A DNA stretch of 64,000 bases from Sphingomonas sp. BT-65. Its GTDB lineage: Bacteria; Pseudomonadota; Alphaproteobacteria; Sphingomonadales; Sphingomonadaceae. This document shows, in pieces, positions 62,721 through 64,000 of this stretch. The first letter of the stretch is position 1, and each line of letters opens with the position of its first letter. Position numbers and translations under genes: made by a program. Under the pieces are notes generated by a model. The model had not been told where the DNA came from. It did not search any database and was given only the letters and a program-made list of their open reading frames with translations. The stretch is taken from positions 62,001 through 126,000 of the forward strand of contig NZ_JAPCIA010000002.1 of NCBI RefSeq assembly GCF_026107375.2, read 5' to 3'.

Positions 62721-63494
62721 TCAGCCGCGAAGGCTAACCCAGGTCGGCGCATGGTCGCTGGCCTTCTCACGGCCGCGATAATCCTTGTCGACGCCCGCTC
62801 CGGTCAGCCGGTCCGCCGCCAGCGGGCTGAGCAGCAGGTGATCGATGCGGAACCCGGCATCGCGCTGCCACGCCCCGGCCTGATAGTCCCAGAAGGTCCA
62901 CACGCCGCCCGCCGGAAAGCGCGTGCGCAGCGCATCGGTCCAGCCCTGCGCGACCAGCGCGCGATAGCCCTGGCGCGATTCGGGCTGCATCAGCGCGTCG
63001 TCGGCCATCGCGCGCACCGAGAAGACGTCGTCGTCATTGGGGATGACGTTGTAGTCGCCCGCCAGCACGACCGGGACTTCCTCCGCCAACAGAGCCTGGG
63101 CATGCACAGAAAGCCGCTGGATCCAGCGCAGCTTGTAGTCGAACTTGGGCCCCGGAACCGGATTGCCGTTGGGCAGGTAGATCGAGGCGACGACCACGCC
63201 GTTCACCTCGGCCTCGACATAGCGGCTGTGCTCGTCCTCGGGCTCGCCTTCGAGGCCACGCTTGCGCTCGACCGGGTCGGTGCCCCGGGCGAGGATCGCG
63301 ACACCGTTGAACCCCTTCTGACCGTGCCACACCGCGCCATAGCCCGCGTCGCGGATGTCCTTCTCGGGGAAGCCTTCGTCCGCGGACTTGAGCTCCTGCA
63401 GGCAGACCACATCGGGCTTCTGCTCGGCGAGATATTCCAGCAGGCGCGGCAGGCGCGCCTTGATGCCGTTCACATTGTAGGTGACGATCTTCAA
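62721..63494 (-). CDS. xth: Exodeoxyribonuclease III
   Basis: Removes 3' blocks and cleaves abasic sites in DNA repair. The 257-residue protein begins at a TTG with KIVTYNVNGIKARLPRLLEY, has the catalytic Glu in CLQELKSADEGFPE, the NxN/D residues in GDYNVIPNDDD, WTFWDYQAGAWQRDAGFRID and the C-terminal SDHAPTWVSL. It lies five bases after erpA. The TTG start is the only sensible one; earlier codons overlap erpA. Confidence 0.95.
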   Translation of the reverse strand: MKIVTYNVNGIKARLPRLLEYLAEQKPDVVCLQELKSADEGFPEKDIRDAGYGAVWHGQKGFNGVAILARGTDPVERKRGLEGEPEDEHSRYVEAEVNGVVVASIYLPNGNPVPGPKFDYKLRWIQRLSVHAQALLAEEVPVVLAGDYNVIPNDDDVFSVRAMADDALMQPESRQGYRALVAQGWTDALRTRFPAGGVWTFWDYQAGAWQRDAGFRIDHLLLSPLAADRLTGAGVDKDYRGREKASDHAPTWVSLRG

Positions 63495-63499
63495 GCGCT

Positions 63500-63841
63500 T
63501 CAGACCGCGAAGCTGGTGCCGCAGCCGCAACCGGACGCGGCGTTGGGATTGGTCACGCGGAACGCTGCACCGCCGAGCGATTCGACGAAGTCGACGCTGG
63601 CGCCACGCACCAGATCGAGGCTGACGGGATCAACCACCAAGCGCACGCCATCGGTTTCCGCGACCGCGTCGTCGGGCTCGGTGCCACCAGCCAGCTCGAA
63701 CTTGTACTGGAAACCCGAGCATCCTCCGCCCTCGACCGACAGGCGCAGGACCGCGGGCTTGCCCTGCTTCGCCGCGATCGCTGCGATGCGGGCCGCGGCT
63801 GAGGGCGTCAGGCCGATCTCTTGGGAAAGGGTGGTGACCAT
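63500..63841 (-). CDS. erpA: Iron-sulfur cluster insertion protein ErpA (A-type carrier)
   Basis: Carries and delivers iron-sulfur clusters to target proteins. The 113-residue protein has the HesB-type fold: [40 protein letters not shown] (first Cys) and [16 protein letters not shown] (the C-x-C pair). ATG at 63841 is preferred over a start at 63919, since the longer N-terminus is not conserved. It could equally be the IscA paralogue by sequence alone. Confidence 0.93.
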   Translation of the reverse strand: MVTTLSQEIGLTPSAAARIAAIAAKQGKPAVLRLSVEGGGCSGFQYKFELAGGTEPDDAVAETDGVRLVVDPVSLDLVRGASVDFVESLGGAAFRVTNPNAASGCGCGTSFAV

Positions 63842-63924
63842 GGCACGGAGATAGGGAAGCGCGGCGTGACCCGCAACCGAAAGGGTCCAAGAAGGCGGCC
63901 TGCTAGGAGCGATCGACATTCAAT

Positions 63925-64000
63925 CATTCTTCCCCCGGAGGGGGAGGGGGACCGCCGAAGGCGATGGAGGGGTAGTTCGCCAAACCATGAACCGGCTCGC
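63925..64000. repeat. CT-rich intergenic palindrome, family B, copy 2 (cut by the window end)
   Basis: It starts CATTC, has the same C/G-rich block and CCGCC-GAA-GGCG hairpin as 62089-62222, and then a related inner spacer. Only the left half is in the window. Confidence 0.8.

Overview
The window is a GC-rich, tightly packed alphaproteobacterial chromosome segment. It almost certainly comes from a sphingomonad (Sphingomonas or a close relative). The clearest marker is an acyl carrier protein gene directly followed by a soluble-type serine palmitoyltransferase (53517-55029), the sphingolipid committed step that typifies this family. The gene order dnaA / rpsT / mutM / ubiE-ubiB-coaBC-dut, a carbohydrate-type TonB receptor and TTG/GTG starts fit the same assignment. 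dnaA at the left edge and a near-perfect parS site at 59456 suggest an origin-proximal position. I see no prophage, insertion sequence, CRISPR array or conjugative gene.

Layout. 1-1961: dnaA (cut by the window edge), its GANTC-rich upstream region, rpsT and mutM, all on the minus strand. 2033-9390: a long, overlapping plus-strand run for ubiquinone synthesis (ubiE, ubiB), CoA synthesis (coaBC), dUTPase, a ThiF/MoeB-type adenylyltransferase and several small unknowns. 9380-13352: a minus-strand set with an AAC(3)-type acetyltransferase, an amidohydrolase, a prolyl-iminopeptidase-like hydrolase, a zinc-protease-like protein and a 52-residue membrane peptide gene. 13516-17656: a YCII protein, a copper chaperone and dnaK-dnaJ. 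18261-18970 holds no convincing protein gene. It contains a modular array of hairpins read on the minus strand that ends in a Rho-independent terminator, and is the most unusual element here. 19054-24946: a DUF985 cupin, two glycine-zipper envelope proteins, a glycosyltransferase and the yajC-secD-secF operon. 25132-35404: tRNA-Pro and a sugar-acid/uronate catabolic locus (kdgD, LysR regulator, esterase, exported enzyme of unknown family, hexuronate/glucarate-type MFS transporter, TonB receptor). 35446-41119 and on to 45510: tRNA-Ser, hspQ, rplU-rpmA, a nuclease-MFS pair, then a complete RND tripartite efflux operon. 45621-53311: a TetR/hydrolase divergent pair, obgE, a SUFU-domain protein, proB, an epimerase, a frameshifted membrane gene and a GNAT enzyme. 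53517-60779: acp-spt, a hybrid histidine kinase, lptF-lptG, parS and a fatty acid desaturase, so an envelope-lipid neighbourhood. 60904-63841: a large GNAT protein, a small exported protein, exonuclease III and erpA.

Functional links. The kdgD locus could take up and break down an oligosaccharide rich in uronic acid: receptor, periplasmic enzyme, inner-membrane transporter and KdgD would act in series. acp-spt, the desaturase and LptFG all serve membrane and outer-membrane lipids. Two families of intergenic palindromes sit between genes (36074/48411 and 62089/63925), and the copies of the first family differ by compensatory changes. All function calls rest on reading sequence motifs by eye; no database search was run.
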